Assembly (NCBI GenBank): GCA_030696505.1
Contig: JAUYSD010000118.1
Location: 1 to 32,689, forward strand
DNA length: 32,689 bases
Direction: 5' to 3'
Source: Sulfuritalea sp.
GTDB taxonomy: Bacteria > Pseudomonadota > Gammaproteobacteria > Burkholderiales > Rhodocyclaceae
Made by a program: the position numbers and the translations under genes. The notes beneath the pieces were generated by a model, which was not told where the DNA came from, made no database searches, and was given only the letters and a program-made list of their open reading frames with translations. Shown in pieces: positions 1 to 7,328 of the stretch. Numbering within the stretch: the stretch's first letter is position 1; each line of letters starts with the position of its first letter.

Positions 1-168
1 TTCCACTACCGGAATCTCGATGTGTCGACGCTCAAGGAATTGTGCAAGCGCTGGAAGCCGGAAGTGGCGAAGGGGCTCAAGAAGCACGGCAAGCACGAGG
101 CGCTGGCGGACATCCTCGAATCGATCGAGGAACTCAAGTACTACCGCGAGCATCTTCTCAAGCTGTAG
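1..168 (+). CDS. orn: Oligoribonuclease, C-terminal 55 residues (gene cut by window start)
   Basis: The frame is open from the first base and ends in TAG at 166-168. The peptide begins [14 protein letters not shown] and ends with [20 protein letters not shown] plus KL. This is the characteristic C-terminus of oligoribonuclease, a DEDD-family 3'-5' exonuclease that degrades 2-5 nt RNA and pGpG to mononucleotides in the cytoplasm. The HEALADI stretch contains the conserved His-Glu-Ala-x-x-Asp of the ExoIII/DEDDh motif. Everything upstream, including the first catalytic Asp/Glu pair, lies outside the window. The gene converges on the glycosyltransferase gene with only 14 nt between stop codons and no visible terminator. 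Confidence 0.93.
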   Translation, partial: FHYRNLDVSTLKELCKRWKPEVAKGLKKHGKHEALADILESIEELKYYREHLLKL

Positions 169-182
169 GGGGCGCAGGGCGC

Positions 183-1790
183 TCATTCGGCGCGGCGGTA
201 GAGCCGCAGGCGTTCGCCCTTGTCGCCGGGACGCGAGGTTTCGCGCACCAGCGTCCAGCCGGGCAGGGCTTTTTCGGTGCCGGGCGCGGTCTGCATGATC
301 AGGTAGCGGCAGTCTTTCGCCCGGCTGGCGCCGACGGTGCGGATGCCGTCGAAATAGTCGAGCGAGGCGCGCTGCGCCAGGCCCAGACCGCGCCGCGCGA
401 TGCAGCCGGAATGGCTGCCCAGGATCTGGCGAAAGTTGGCGCTGACGCTACGGTAACTCTTGCCGTAGTCGATCCACGGCAGCATCAGCAGCATCAGCAG
501 CACCCAGACGGTGGTCAGCCCCACGCTCCAGCGTGCCGCCGCGCGCCACGGCGAGCGCGGCGTGCGCAGCATCACGGCGATCCAGGCGACGCTGACGGCG
601 ATCGCCAGCACGATGATCAGCGGCGAGGCCTCGGCGATGAAGCCGGGGGCGGGCTTGGTGAAGTTCTTGGCCACCCGCGCCGGTTCCCCGGTCAGCATGG
701 AAATGCCGCCCAGCCAGATCAGCGCCGCGACCAGCGTAAAGGTCATCATGCCGAACCAGTCGAAGGCGTTGGCCGCGCCACGCCGCAGCCGGCCGGCGCT
801 GGTCGCGGCGAGCAGGATCAGCGGCAGCAGCGCCGGCATCAGCGCCGTCGGCCGCGGCGCGTCGGTAAAAAACGCCAGCAGGGCGACCAGGGTGGCGGCC
901 AGCGGCAAGGCGGTTTGCCCTTCGAGCAGATGCCGGCGTTCCAGCCACAAGGCCCACAGCGCCAGTGGCCATGAGGGCCAGGCGGCCCAGGCCAGCAGTT
1001 CGAGGTGATCGCGACTGAAGCCGGGGCGCAGCGTCAGGCTGGCCTCCTCGGCGGTCCACCAGATGTCGAACAGGGCAGGCGACTGCTGCCAGAGCAGCAA
1101 GGGCCAGGGCAGCATCAGCAGGAGTGCGGCAGCCGCCGCCGCCAGCCCGGCAAGCCAGCTCCGCCGGGTTCGCCAGTCGGGGTGCAGCATCAGCAACAGC
1201 CCGGTCGCCAGCTCGATGACGACGCTGTCGATGCCGGCGGCGAGAAAGCCGACGCCGATGCCGGCGCCGAAAATCAGTCCGCCGCGCAGGGGCTGTGTGC
1301 GCCACAGCGCCAGTCCCCAGAGCGCGACGGCGAATCCGGTGATTGCCGCGATGGCCGGTTGGGCGTCGTGCAGCGGCACCAGCAGGCCGACCGTGCCGAT
1401 CGCCAGCAAGGGCGCGGCTACCGCGGCGCTGGCGCCGAGCAGCAGACCGGCCACACGCGAAAGAATCGTCAGGAAGGCGGCGCCGAACAGGACCGAGCCC
1501 AGGCGCGCCGCATCGTGCCAGGGCAGCAGCCAGCCCAGCAGCTTGCCGCACAGGGCCGCCACCCAGTGATACAGGGGCGGGGTGGTCAACCAGGGATCGC
1601 CGGCGATGCGCGGCACCAGCCAGTCGCCGCCGGCCATGCCGAAGGCGACCCCGAGATGCAGGGCGTCGTCGGTCTTCCACGGGTCATGGCCGACGCTCCC
1701 CGCCAGCAGCCAGACGGCGCACAGCAACAGCGTGCCGTAGCGCGCCAGTATGGACGCGGGGTTATGGTTGCGGTCGGTCAGGTCGGGCAC
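183..1790 (-). CDS. ArnT-like (GT-C fold) integral membrane glycosyltransferase
   Basis: A 535-residue, very hydrophobic protein with about 10-12 predicted membrane segments, followed by a soluble tail from about residue 440. The first external loop carries HDPWKTDDALHL (about 35-46) and GDWLVPRIAGDPWLTTPPLYHW (about 55-76). This matches the GT-C family of ArnT and protein mannosyltransferases, which use a polyprenyl-phosphate sugar donor on the periplasmic face. The acidic pair here is Asp-Asp (41-42), where Asp-Glu is common. Related enzymes add aminoarabinose or another sugar to lipid A or other envelope acceptors. No arn, lipid A or O-antigen gene is adjacent, so donor and acceptor are unknown. 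The start is GTG at 1788-1790 with a poor Shine-Dalgarno, so the N-terminus is uncertain. It lies downstream of rpmE on the same strand but is separated by a terminator and a repeat array. Confidence 0.8.
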   Translation of the reverse strand: MPDLTDRNHNPASILARYGTLLLCAVWLLAGSVGHDPWKTDDALHLGVAFGMAGGDWLVPRIAGDPWLTTPPLYHWVAALCGKLLGWLLPWHDAARLGSVLFGAAFLTILSRVAGLLLGASAAVAAPLLAIGTVGLLVPLHDAQPAIAAITGFAVALWGLALWRTQPLRGGLIFGAGIGVGFLAAGIDSVVIELATGLLLMLHPDWRTRRSWLAGLAAAAAALLLMLPWPLLLWQQSPALFDIWWTAEEASLTLRPGFSRDHLELLAWAAWPSWPLALWALWLERRHLLEGQTALPLAATLVALLAFFTDAPRPTALMPALLPLILLAATSAGRLRRGAANAFDWFGMMTFTLVAALIWLGGISMLTGEPARVAKNFTKPAPGFIAEASPLIIVLAIAVSVAWIAVMLRTPRSPWRAAARWSVGLTTVWVLLMLLMLPWIDYGKSYRSVSANFRQILGSHSGCIARRGLGLAQRASLDYFDGIRTVGASRAKDCRYLIMQTAPGTEKALPGWTLVRETSRPGDKGERLRLYRRAE

Positions 1791-1816
1791 GTTGCGAGCT
1801 TACCAGTGCGAACCCG

Positions 1817-1926
1817 GGATACCGTTCTCGCCCGGAAGGCGGGGACATATCGCGAGGATACCGTCCCGGCCTGGGGGGCCGGAACATATCGCGAGGATAC
1901 CGTCCCGCCCCGGAGGGTCGGGACAT
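1817..1926 (-). repeat. Three tandem 39-nt palindromic repeat units
   Basis: Units start at 1817, 1856 and 1895, with an exact 39-nt period. A 24-nt block is identical at 1845-1868 and 1884-1907. Each unit reads, on the plus strand, GGATACCGT, a variable self-complementary core, then ACATA. The cores differ in sequence but remain paired: GTCCCGCCC/GGGTCGGGAC in the third unit, GTCCCGGCC/GGCCGGAAC in the second, GTTCTCGCC/GGCGGGGAC in the first. Mismatches are mostly G-U compatible. On the minus strand the array stays open as 13-residue units containing GRYPRD. A fourth copy of the motif lies inside lpxH at 25221-25246, in the same orientation. The array ends directly against the rpmE terminator. 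Confidence 0.85.
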
Positions 1927-1954
1927 AAAAAAAGCAGCCCGCAGGCTGCCTTTT
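1927..1954 (-). terminator. Intrinsic terminator of rpmE
   Basis: Read on the minus strand there is a perfect 6-bp GC-rich stem (GGCAGCC side 1944-1949, GGCTGC side 1934-1939) with a four-base loop at 1940-1943. Seven T residues follow (1927-1933). It begins about 30 nt past the rpmE stop codon. It is the cleanest Rho-independent terminator seen in the window. Confidence 0.85.
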
Positions 1955-1980
1955 GGCCAGGAGGCAGGTCTGATACAGGA

Positions 1981-2190
1981 TCAGGCGGCCTTCTTGCTGT
2001 ATTTCTGGCGGAAACGCTCGACACGTCCGGCGGTGTCGACGATCTTCTGCTTGCCGGTATAGAACGGATGGCAGGCGGAGCAGACTTCGATGTGCAGCGG
2101 CTTGCCGCTGGTGGAACGGGTGCTGAACTTGTTGCCGCAGCTGCAGGTGACTTCGATTTCAGCGTAATTCGGGTGGATGCCGCTTTTCAT
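1981..2190 (-). CDS. rpmE: 50S ribosomal protein L31, zinc-binding (C+) type
   Basis: A 69-residue protein starting [20 protein letters not shown]. The four zinc ligands of the C+ form are present at C16, C18, C37 and C40 (CSCG and CSAC). The conserved HPFYTGKQ and GRVERF segments follow. Length matches the family (about 70 aa). L31 sits on the central protuberance of the 50S subunit and bridges to the 30S. The start was chosen because AAAGGA lies about 9 nt upstream and the N-terminus aligns with known L31. A second ATG lies 5 nt upstream but is followed immediately by a stop. The gene is last in the trxA-rho-rpmE group, with its own candidate promoter and terminator. Zinc-rich L31 is often replaced under zinc limitation by a cysteine-free paralogue, which is not in this window. 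Confidence 0.96.
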   Translation of the reverse strand: MKSGIHPNYAEIEVTCSCGNKFSTRSTSGKPLHIEVCSACHPFYTGKQKIVDTAGRVERFRQKYSKKAA

Positions 2191-2250
2191 TTCATGGTCC
2201 TTTCGGGTGCAGGCGCGGTTCGTGGATTTGGCGAACCGACAGAACGCGGC

Positions 2251-2279
2251 ATTATCCGCTAATTTTGGGCTGTGCGCAA
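2251..2279 (-). promoter_or_regulatory. Candidate rpmE promoter and leader hairpin
   Basis: On the minus strand, TTGCGC (2274-2279, abutting the rho stop codon) and GATAAT (2251-2256) are separated by 17 nt, a good sigma70-like spacing. The leader downstream contains a perfect 7-bp hairpin (CGGTTCG at 2216-2222 with CGAACCG at 2232-2238). Independent expression of rpmE from rho fits the terminator that follows it. A regulatory role for the hairpin, for example L31 autocontrol, is only a possibility. Confidence 0.5.
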
Positions 2280-3539
2280 TCAGCGCTGGCGCATGGCGTC
2301 GAAGAACTCGCCATTGTTCTTGGTCGCCTTGACCTTGTCGAGCAGGAATTCCATGGCTTCCATGTCGTCCATGTTGTACAGCAGCTTCCTCAGGACCCAC
2401 ATTTTCTGCAGCACGGCCGGTACCAGCAGGAGTTCCTCGCGGCGGGTGCCCGAACGATTGACGTTGATCGCCGGATAGACGCGCTTCTCGGCCATCTTGC
2501 GGTCGAGGTGGATTTCCATGTTGCCGGTACCCTTGAACTCCTCGTAGATCACGTCGTCCAGGCGCGATCCGGTTTCGATCAGGGCCGTGGCGATGATGGT
2601 CAGCGAGCCGCCTTCCTCGACGTTGCGGGCGGCGCCGAAGAAGCGCTTGGGCTTCTGCAGGGCATTGGCGTCCACACCGCCGGTGAGTACCTTGCCCGAG
2701 GCGGGCTGCACCGTGTTGTAGGCGCGGGCAAGGCGGGTGATGGAATCGAGCAGGATTACCACGTCGCGCTTGTGCTCGACCAGGCGCTTGGCCTTCTCGA
2801 TGACCATTTCGGCGACCTGGACGTGGCGCGTGGCCGGTTCATCGAAGGTCGAGGCGACGACTTCGCCCTTGACCGTGCGCATCATTTCCGTGACTTCTTC
2901 GGGGCGCTCGTCGATCAGCAGCACGATCAGGGTGACGTCCGGATGGTTGGTGGTGATGGCGTGGGCAATGTGCTGCATCAGCACGGTCTTGCCGGCCTTG
3001 GGCGGCGACACGATGAGGCCGCGCTGGCCCTTGCCGATCGGCGCGATCATGTCGATGACGCGGCTGGTGATGTTTTCCTCGCTGCGGATGTCGCGCTCCA
3101 GCAGCATGTGCGTGGTCGGATGCAGCGGCGTCAGGTTCTCGAACAGTATCTTGTGCTTCGCGGCCTCCGGCGATTCGCCATTGACGCGGTCCACCTTGAC
3201 CAGGGCGAAATAGCGCTCGCCTTCCTTGGGTGAGCGGATTTCGCCTTCGATGGTGTCGCCGGAACGCAGGTTGAAGCGGCGCACCTGGCTCGGACTGATG
3301 TAGATGTCGTCGGTGCTGGCGAGGTAGGACTCCTCGGGTGCGCGCAGGAAGCCGAAGCCGTCGGGCAGGATTTCGAGGACACCGTCGCCGAAGATGGTTT
3401 CGCCCTTTTTTCCCTGGTTCTTCAGCAGGGCATAGATCAGCTCCTGCTTGCGCAGCCGGTTGGCATTCTCGATGTTGTTGGCGGCCGCCATCTCCAGCAA
3501 CTGGCTGACATGATGGGCTTTGAGCTCGGATAGGTGCAT
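2280..3539 (-). CDS. rho: Transcription termination factor Rho
   Basis: A 419-residue protein, the typical length of proteobacterial Rho. It has an N-terminal helical domain (1-47) and an OSB/cold-shock-like RNA-binding domain (about 48-125, with [14 protein letters not shown]). The RecA-like ATPase core carries Walker [13 protein letters not shown] (174-185), a Walker B region with [13 protein letters not shown], and the Q-loop segment ending [22 protein letters not shown]. Rho is a homohexameric RNA helicase that ends transcription at C-rich untranslated RNA. The gene lies 172 nt downstream of trxA and 89 nt upstream of rpmE, a conserved order. The Shine-Dalgarno is weak, but [11 protein letters not shown] is the expected N-terminus. 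Its leader and promoter are annotated separately. Confidence 0.97.
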   Translation of the reverse strand: MHLSELKAHHVSQLLEMAAANNIENANRLRKQELIYALLKNQGKKGETIFGDGVLEILPDGFGFLRAPEESYLASTDDIYISPSQVRRFNLRSGDTIEGEIRSPKEGERYFALVKVDRVNGESPEAAKHKILFENLTPLHPTTHMLLERDIRSEENITSRVIDMIAPIGKGQRGLIVSPPKAGKTVLMQHIAHAITTNHPDVTLIVLLIDERPEEVTEMMRTVKGEVVASTFDEPATRHVQVAEMVIEKAKRLVEHKRDVVILLDSITRLARAYNTVQPASGKVLTGGVDANALQKPKRFFGAARNVEEGGSLTIIATALIETGSRLDDVIYEEFKGTGNMEIHLDRKMAEKRVYPAINVNRSGTRREELLLVPAVLQKMWVLRKLLYNMDDMEAMEFLLDKVKATKNNGEFFDAMRQR

Positions 3540-3699
3540 GGACTGCCTGCGAGGAGATTCCGGCGGAATGCGCCGGAACAGAGTGGTGTAGGGGATGAAT
3601 TCAGGAAAGAATTCGATCAGGAGGGGAATCGAATCGGCGCCCTCAGGGCGTGGGCGCCTGTCTTGCTGGTCGGCGGCCCGGAATCAGACTCCGGGCGCC
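3540..3699 (-). promoter_or_regulatory. Structured rho leader with three perfect hairpins
   Basis: On the minus strand this ~155-nt untranslated leader holds three self-complementary elements: GCCCGGA/TCCGGGC with a 7-nt loop (3676-3696, at the very 5' end of the predicted transcript), GGCGCCC/GGGCGCC with a 9-nt loop (3636-3658), and TTCCGGCG/CGCCGGAA with a 5-nt loop (3558-3578). None is followed by a T-tract, so they are not ordinary terminators. Between them are C-rich, G-poor stretches such as GATTCGATTCCCCTCCTGAT. Rho is known in E. coli to limit its own synthesis by Rho-dependent attenuation in its leader. These features are compatible with that, but the link here is inference. Confidence 0.55.
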
Positions 3700-3728
3700 A
3701 ATGTAACGGGATCAGAGATTGCTGTCAA
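3700..3728 (-). promoter_or_regulatory. Sigma70-type promoter of rho, inside the trxA 3' end
   Basis: On the minus strand, a perfect -35 TTGACA (3723-3728) is separated by exactly 17 nt from -10 TACATT (3700-3705, four of six). The -35 lies in the last codons of trxA (the Ile-Asp-Ser codons before Asn-Leu-stop). Transcription would begin near 3693 and give a leader of about 155 nt. This is one of the two best promoter matches in the window. Confidence 0.7.
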
Positions 3729-4038
3729 TGAATGCGGTAAGTTGGGATTTCGACAGGGCGCCGACTTTTTGCGCCTCGACGGTGCCGCCCTTGAACAGGA
3801 GCAGGGTGGGGATGCCGCGGATGCCGAACTCGCCGGGAACCTTGGGATTGTCGTCGATGTTCAGTTTGGCGACGCGCAGCTTGCCGGAATAATCCCTGGC
3901 CACTTCGTCGAGTATCGGCGCGATCATTTTGCAGGGGCCGCACCATTCGGCCCAGAAGTCGACCAGGGTCGGTATCGCGGAGTCGAGCACTTCGGCTTTG
4001 AAAGTGCTGTCGGTGACGTGGTGAATGTGTTCGCTCAT
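3712..4038 (-). CDS. trxA: Thioredoxin 1
   Basis: A 108-residue protein with the redox motif [10 protein letters not shown] (WCGPC at 32-36) and the cis-proline segment [14 protein letters not shown] (about 72-85). It reduces cytoplasmic protein disulfides with NADPH via thioredoxin reductase. The size and sequence match E. coli TrxA closely. The start [10 protein letters not shown] is preceded by GAGGAA at suitable spacing. It is the first gene of the minus-strand trxA-rho-rpmE group and is divergent from fdxA across 180 nt. The last codons contain the rho promoter -35 element. Confidence 0.97.
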   Translation of the reverse strand: MSEHIHHVTDSTFKAEVLDSAIPTLVDFWAEWCGPCKMIAPILDEVARDYSGKLRVAKLNIDDNPKVPGEFGIRGIPTLLLFKGGTVEAQKVGALSKSQLTAFIDSNL

Positions 4039-4127
4039 GAATTCCTCGGGGATGTTTGCGTTCCGGTGGGCGCTTCTGCGGCCGGGAGTCGCGATGAATT
4101 GCCGTGGGGCTGCGCCGGCATGGCCGA

Positions 4128-4136
4128 ATCCTAGCA
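4128..4136 (-). promoter_or_regulatory. Possible extended -10 element for trxA
   Basis: On the minus strand, TGC-TAGGAT (4128-4136) follows an A/T-rich run and looks like an extended -10 hexamer. No convincing -35 is present. It lies about 90 nt upstream of trxA in the trxA/fdxA divergent region (4039-4218). I see no gene or other clear element in the rest of that region. Confidence 0.25.
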
Positions 4137-4218
4137 AAAAATTTCCGCCATGGCGACTCCGGCTCGCACCAGGGCCGCGCAGCAATGGTACATTGTTCGC
4201 CAATTCTGGAGCGTAACC

Positions 4219-4542
4219 ATGACCTACGTCGTCACCGAAGCATGCATCAAGTGCAAATATACCGATTGCGTGGATGTCTGCCCCGTGGATTGTTTTCATG
4301 AGGGACCGAACTTCCTTGCGATCGATCCAGAGGAGTGCATCGACTGCACCCTGTGCGTGGCCGAATGTCCGGTCGAAGCGATCTTTGCCGAAGATGACGT
4401 TCCTGCAGGACAGGAGCATTTCATCGCGCTGAATGCGGAATTGGCCAAAACCTGGCCGGTCATCATCGAGCGCAAGGAGCCGCCGGCCGACGCCGACGAG
4501 TGGGCGACCAAGAAGGGCAAGCTGGGAGAACTCGAGCGCTGA
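4219..4542 (+). CDS. fdxA: 7Fe ferredoxin (one 3Fe-4S and one 4Fe-4S cluster)
   Basis: A 107-residue protein, [20 protein letters not shown] onward. Cysteines at 9, 17 and 50 are placed for the 3Fe-4S cluster, and C21, C40, C43 and C46 for the 4Fe-4S cluster. This is the Azotobacter FdI-type layout, shifted by the initiator Met. The C-terminal half ([20 protein letters not shown]) is the usual extension of this family. It is a cytoplasmic low-potential electron carrier; the partner enzyme is unknown. A longer open frame begins at 4150, but the family N-terminus fixes the start at 4219. It is divergent from trxA and upstream of aroC. Confidence 0.95.
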   Translation: MTYVVTEACIKCKYTDCVDVCPVDCFHEGPNFLAIDPEECIDCTLCVAECPVEAIFAEDDVPAGQEHFIALNAELAKTWPVIIERKEPPADADEWATKKGKLGELER

Positions 4543-4550
4543 ACCGCTCC

Positions 4551-4593
4551 ATCGGGCGCGGCATAGCCCGATTGCACCGGCGCGATCCGGTGC
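4551..4593 (+). other. Two tandem hairpins downstream of fdxA
   Basis: Two perfect 7-bp stems lie back to back: ATCGGGC/GCCCGAT with an 8-nt loop (4551-4572), then GCACCGG/CCGGTGC with a 6-nt loop (4574-4593). They start 9 nt after the fdxA stop. There is no T-tract, so they are not classic intrinsic terminators, but they could protect the transcript end. A 10-nt direct repeat CGGCGTCCAA follows at 4605-4614 and 4618-4627. No gene is seen in 4543-4696. Confidence 0.5.
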
Positions 4594-4696
4594 CGCCGCA
4601 GCGCCGGCGTCCAACGTCGGCGTCCAATTGCCCGTGCGGCCGGCGTGGTAAGCTTTGCGCTACTTTCAGCTTCCTTTCCCGATCAAATTCGCGCCC

Positions 4697-5803
4697 ATGT
4701 CCGGCAATACTTTCGGTTCACTGTTCTGCGTCACCTCCTTCGGTGAATCCCACGGTCCCGCGATCGGCTGTGTGGTCGATGGTTGTCCGCCGGGGCTGGA
4801 TATCTCCGCCGCCGATATCCAGCACGAGTTGGATCGGCGCAAGCCCGGAACCTCGCGCCACGTCACCCAGCGGCGCGAATCCGACACGGTCGAGATCCTC
4901 TCCGGTGTGTACGAGGGCCGTACCACGGGCACGCCGATCGGCCTCCTGATCCGCAACGAGGACCAGCGCAGCAAGGACTACGGCAATATCGCGGAAATGT
5001 TCCGTCCCGGCCATGCCGACTACACCTATTGGCAGAAATACGGCATTCGCGATCATCGCGGCAGCGGCCGCGCCTCGGCGCGTGAAACCGCTGTGCGCGT
5101 TGCAGCCGGAGCGATCGCCAGAAAGTGGCTGCTGCAGCGCTATGGGATCACGGTGCGTGGCTGGATGAGCCAATTGGGGAGTATCGAAATTCCCTGGCTG
5201 GACGAGGCGGCAATCGACACCAATCCGTTCTTTGCGCCGAATGCGGCCATCGTGTCGCAGCTTGAGGACTACATGGACGCCCTGCGCAAGTCGGGCGATT
5301 CGGTCGGTGCCGAAGTCACCGTGATCGCCCGCGGCGTGCCGGTCGGCTGGGGCGACCCGGTGTATGACCGCCTGGATGCCGATATCGCTTACGCCATGAT
5401 GGGCATCAATGCCGTCAAGGGCGTCGAGATCGGCGCGGGATTCAGGTCGGTGACGCAAAAAGGCAGCGAACACGGCGACGAACTGACCCCGGAGGGTTTT
5501 CTGAGCAATAACGCCGGAGGCATCCTGGGCGGCATTTCGAGCGGGCAGGATGTGGTGGTCAGGATGGCGGTCAAACCGACATCGAGCATCCGCTTGCCGC
5601 GCCGTACCATCAATCTCGCCGGGGAGCCGGCCATGATCGAGACCCACGGTCGGCACGATCCCTGCGTCGGCATACGCGCGACGCCGATTGCCGAGGCCAT
5701 GCTGGCCCTGGTGCTGATCGACGCCGCGCTGCATCATCGCGCCCAATGCGCCGATGTCGCATGTCCCACGCCGCGAATTCCCGCACGAGCGCCGGTAAAA
5801 TGA
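4697..5803 (+). CDS. aroC: Chorismate synthase
   Basis: A 368-residue protein, close to the usual ~360. It has the family signatures [18 protein letters not shown] (about 15-32) and [20 protein letters not shown] (about 122-141), plus the late MAVKPTSSI segment. It converts 5-enolpyruvylshikimate 3-phosphate to chorismate with reduced FMN as a cofactor, the last common step for aromatic amino acids and folate. The open frame extends 14 codons upstream to 4655, but [20 protein letters not shown] is the normal N-terminus, so ATG 4697 was chosen. The Shine-Dalgarno is poor. Trp genes that use its product lie about 10 kb downstream on the same strand. Confidence 0.96.
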   Translation: MSGNTFGSLFCVTSFGESHGPAIGCVVDGCPPGLDISAADIQHELDRRKPGTSRHVTQRRESDTVEILSGVYEGRTTGTPIGLLIRNEDQRSKDYGNIAEMFRPGHADYTYWQKYGIRDHRGSGRASARETAVRVAAGAIARKWLLQRYGITVRGWMSQLGSIEIPWLDEAAIDTNPFFAPNAAIVSQLEDYMDALRKSGDSVGAEVTVIARGVPVGWGDPVYDRLDADIAYAMMGINAVKGVEIGAGFRSVTQKGSEHGDELTPEGFLSNNAGGILGGISSGQDVVVRMAVKPTSSIRLPRRTINLAGEPAMIETHGRHDPCVGIRATPIAEAMLALVLIDAALHHRAQCADVACPTPRIPARAPVK

Positions 5804-5849
5804 TCGACACAGTAGTGAGAATAGTGAACCGCCCAGAATTGGACCAGCA

Positions 5850-6095
5850 ATGAACGTCGAGCACCACGATCTGCACCACGAGTTTCCCGAGTATGCCGCG
5901 ACCATCCAGGCACTGAAGCTGGGCGACCATCATTTCGGCAAGCTGCTCGACGAGTACAACGGGCTGACTGCACAAATCGAGGAGTTGGAGATCAAGGATG
6001 CCCCCGTTGCCGATCCCTTGCTCGAAGACATGAAGAAGCTGCGCCTGAAACTCAAGGACGAGCTTTACGCCTTGCTGCAGGCGCACAAGGCCTGA
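5850..6095 (+). CDS. Small DUF465 (YdcH-type) protein
   Basis: An 81-residue protein starting MNVEHHDLHHEFPEYAATIQ. It has the DUF465 pattern: a His-rich N-terminus, then two helices around LDEYNGLTAQIEELE and LEDMKKLRLKLKDEL, with a conserved LK+LKDELY-type end. It is predicted cytoplasmic, alpha-helical and coiled-coil forming. No biochemical function is established for the family. It lies 46 nt after aroC and 51 nt before the MFS gene and is probably co-transcribed. Confidence 0.85.
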   Translation: MNVEHHDLHHEFPEYAATIQALKLGDHHFGKLLDEYNGLTAQIEELEIKDAPVADPLLEDMKKLRLKLKDELYALLQAHKA

Positions 6096-6146
6096 CGAAG
6101 GGCCTTGCGTAGGCAGAACCGCCGCTAGCGGTCGGCGGCAATCGTC

Positions 6147-7298
6147 ATGGAGCAAAGCACTCGTCTGTCTGCGTGGTACTTCTGGTACTTCGCCTTCATC
6201 GGCGCTTTCCTGCCGTACTTCGCACTTTATTTGCAATCGATAGGCCTCTCCGCGGGGCGCATTGCGATCCTGATGTCGCTCGGCCAATTCATGCGGCTTC
6301 TGGCGCCTTTGTTGTGGAGCTGGCTGGCCGACAGCGGCGGCCGGCGCGTGCGCATCGTCGTCGCCTCGGCAGCGGCCTCGCTGGCGAGTTTCTCGGTGGT
6401 GTTCCTGACGCAGGATTTCGTCGGCCTGCTGATCGGCATGGCGATCCTGCATTTCTTCTGGAGCGCATCGCTGCCGCTGGTCGAAGCGCTGACCCTGGGC
6501 CATCTGGCGGCCGCTCCGGAACGCTACGGCCGCATCCGGCTCTGGGGCTCGGTTGGTTTTATCGTCACCGTGATGGGCGTCGGCCTGCTGCTCGATGCGG
6601 CACCCATCAGCTCGCAGCTCTGGGTCAGTTGGGTCCTGCTGCTGGGGACCCTGGCCAGCGCGCTGACGCTGACCGAAGTGCCGGCGCGCGCGGGGCAGGC
6701 TGCGGGTTCGATCCTCGTCGTCCTGCGTCAGCGCAAGGTGGTGTTTCTGCTCGGCGCGGGCTTGTTGATGAGCGCGGCGCATGGTGCGCTTTATGTCTTC
6801 TATTCGATCCATCTGGTGGCGCAGGGCTACGGCAAGACCCTGGTCGGACTGCTGTGGACCCTGGGCGTGGTGGCCGAGATCTTCGTCTTCCTGTTCATGC
6901 CGCGCATTTCCAGGAGGGTCTCGCTGCGCCAGATCCTGCTGGCCTGTTTTGCCCTGGCGGTGCTGCGTTTCCTGCTGATCGGCTGGACCGTTGAATTCAT
7001 CGGCCTGCTGGTGTTCGCGCAGTTGCTGCACGGCGCCAGTTTCGGCGCACACCACGCGGCGACCATGGCGGCGCTCAATCGCTGGTTCGTCGCCAGCCAG
7101 CAGGCGCGGGCACAGGCCCTGTACGGCAGCGTGGCCTATGGCGCCGGCGGTTTGGGCGGCGCCTTGCTGGCCGGCGCCCTGTGGGAAAGCGCCGGTGCCG
7201 CGATCACCTTCAGCGCCGCGTCGCTGCTTGCGCTGCTCGGTTTGGCCATGGTCTGGCGCGGCGTTCCGGCTGATTCGGCGAGCGCGCCTGTGCGATAA
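6147..7298 (+). CDS. MFS transporter, HcaT/LacY-like family
   Basis: A 383-residue protein with about 12 predicted membrane segments. The N-terminus (YFWYFAFIGAFLPYFALYLQ) and the RYGRIRLWGSVGFIV segment at about 128-142 are typical of the MFS_1-like group that includes E. coli HcaT (phenylpropionate permease) and nucleoside:proton symporters. It is an inner-membrane secondary transporter, likely a proton symporter. Its substrate cannot be assigned. It lies between the DUF465 gene and leuC, 30 nt before the latter, so it may be co-transcribed with the leucine genes. Confidence 0.82.
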   Translation: MEQSTRLSAWYFWYFAFIGAFLPYFALYLQSIGLSAGRIAILMSLGQFMRLLAPLLWSWLADSGGRRVRIVVASAAASLASFSVVFLTQDFVGLLIGMAILHFFWSASLPLVEALTLGHLAAAPERYGRIRLWGSVGFIVTVMGVGLLLDAAPISSQLWVSWVLLLGTLASALTLTEVPARAGQAAGSILVVLRQRKVVFLLGAGLLMSAAHGALYVFYSIHLVAQGYGKTLVGLLWTLGVVAEIFVFLFMPRISRRVSLRQILLACFALAVLRFLLIGWTVEFIGLLVFAQLLHGASFGAHHAATMAALNRWFVASQQARAQALYGSVAYGAGGLGGALLAGALWESAGAAITFSAASLLALLGLAMVWRGVPADSASAPVR

Positions 7299-7328
7299 TC
7301 CAAGACCCGCGCGGACACTATGCAAATC

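Noticed and set aside
1817-1926. CRISPR array
   Set aside because: The three units are contiguous with no unique spacers, the unit itself is a hairpin, and no cas gene is present.
1800-2024. Small protein-coding gene over the repeat array (peptide repeats such as PGRDGILAI)
   Set aside because: The array is open in several frames because its period is 39 nt. The frame runs across the rpmE terminator and into rpmE antisense, and there is no ribosome-binding site.
4655-4696. Longer N-terminus for chorismate synthase from ATG 4655
   Set aside because: The 14 extra residues are not part of the family. MSGNTFG at 4697 is the standard start.
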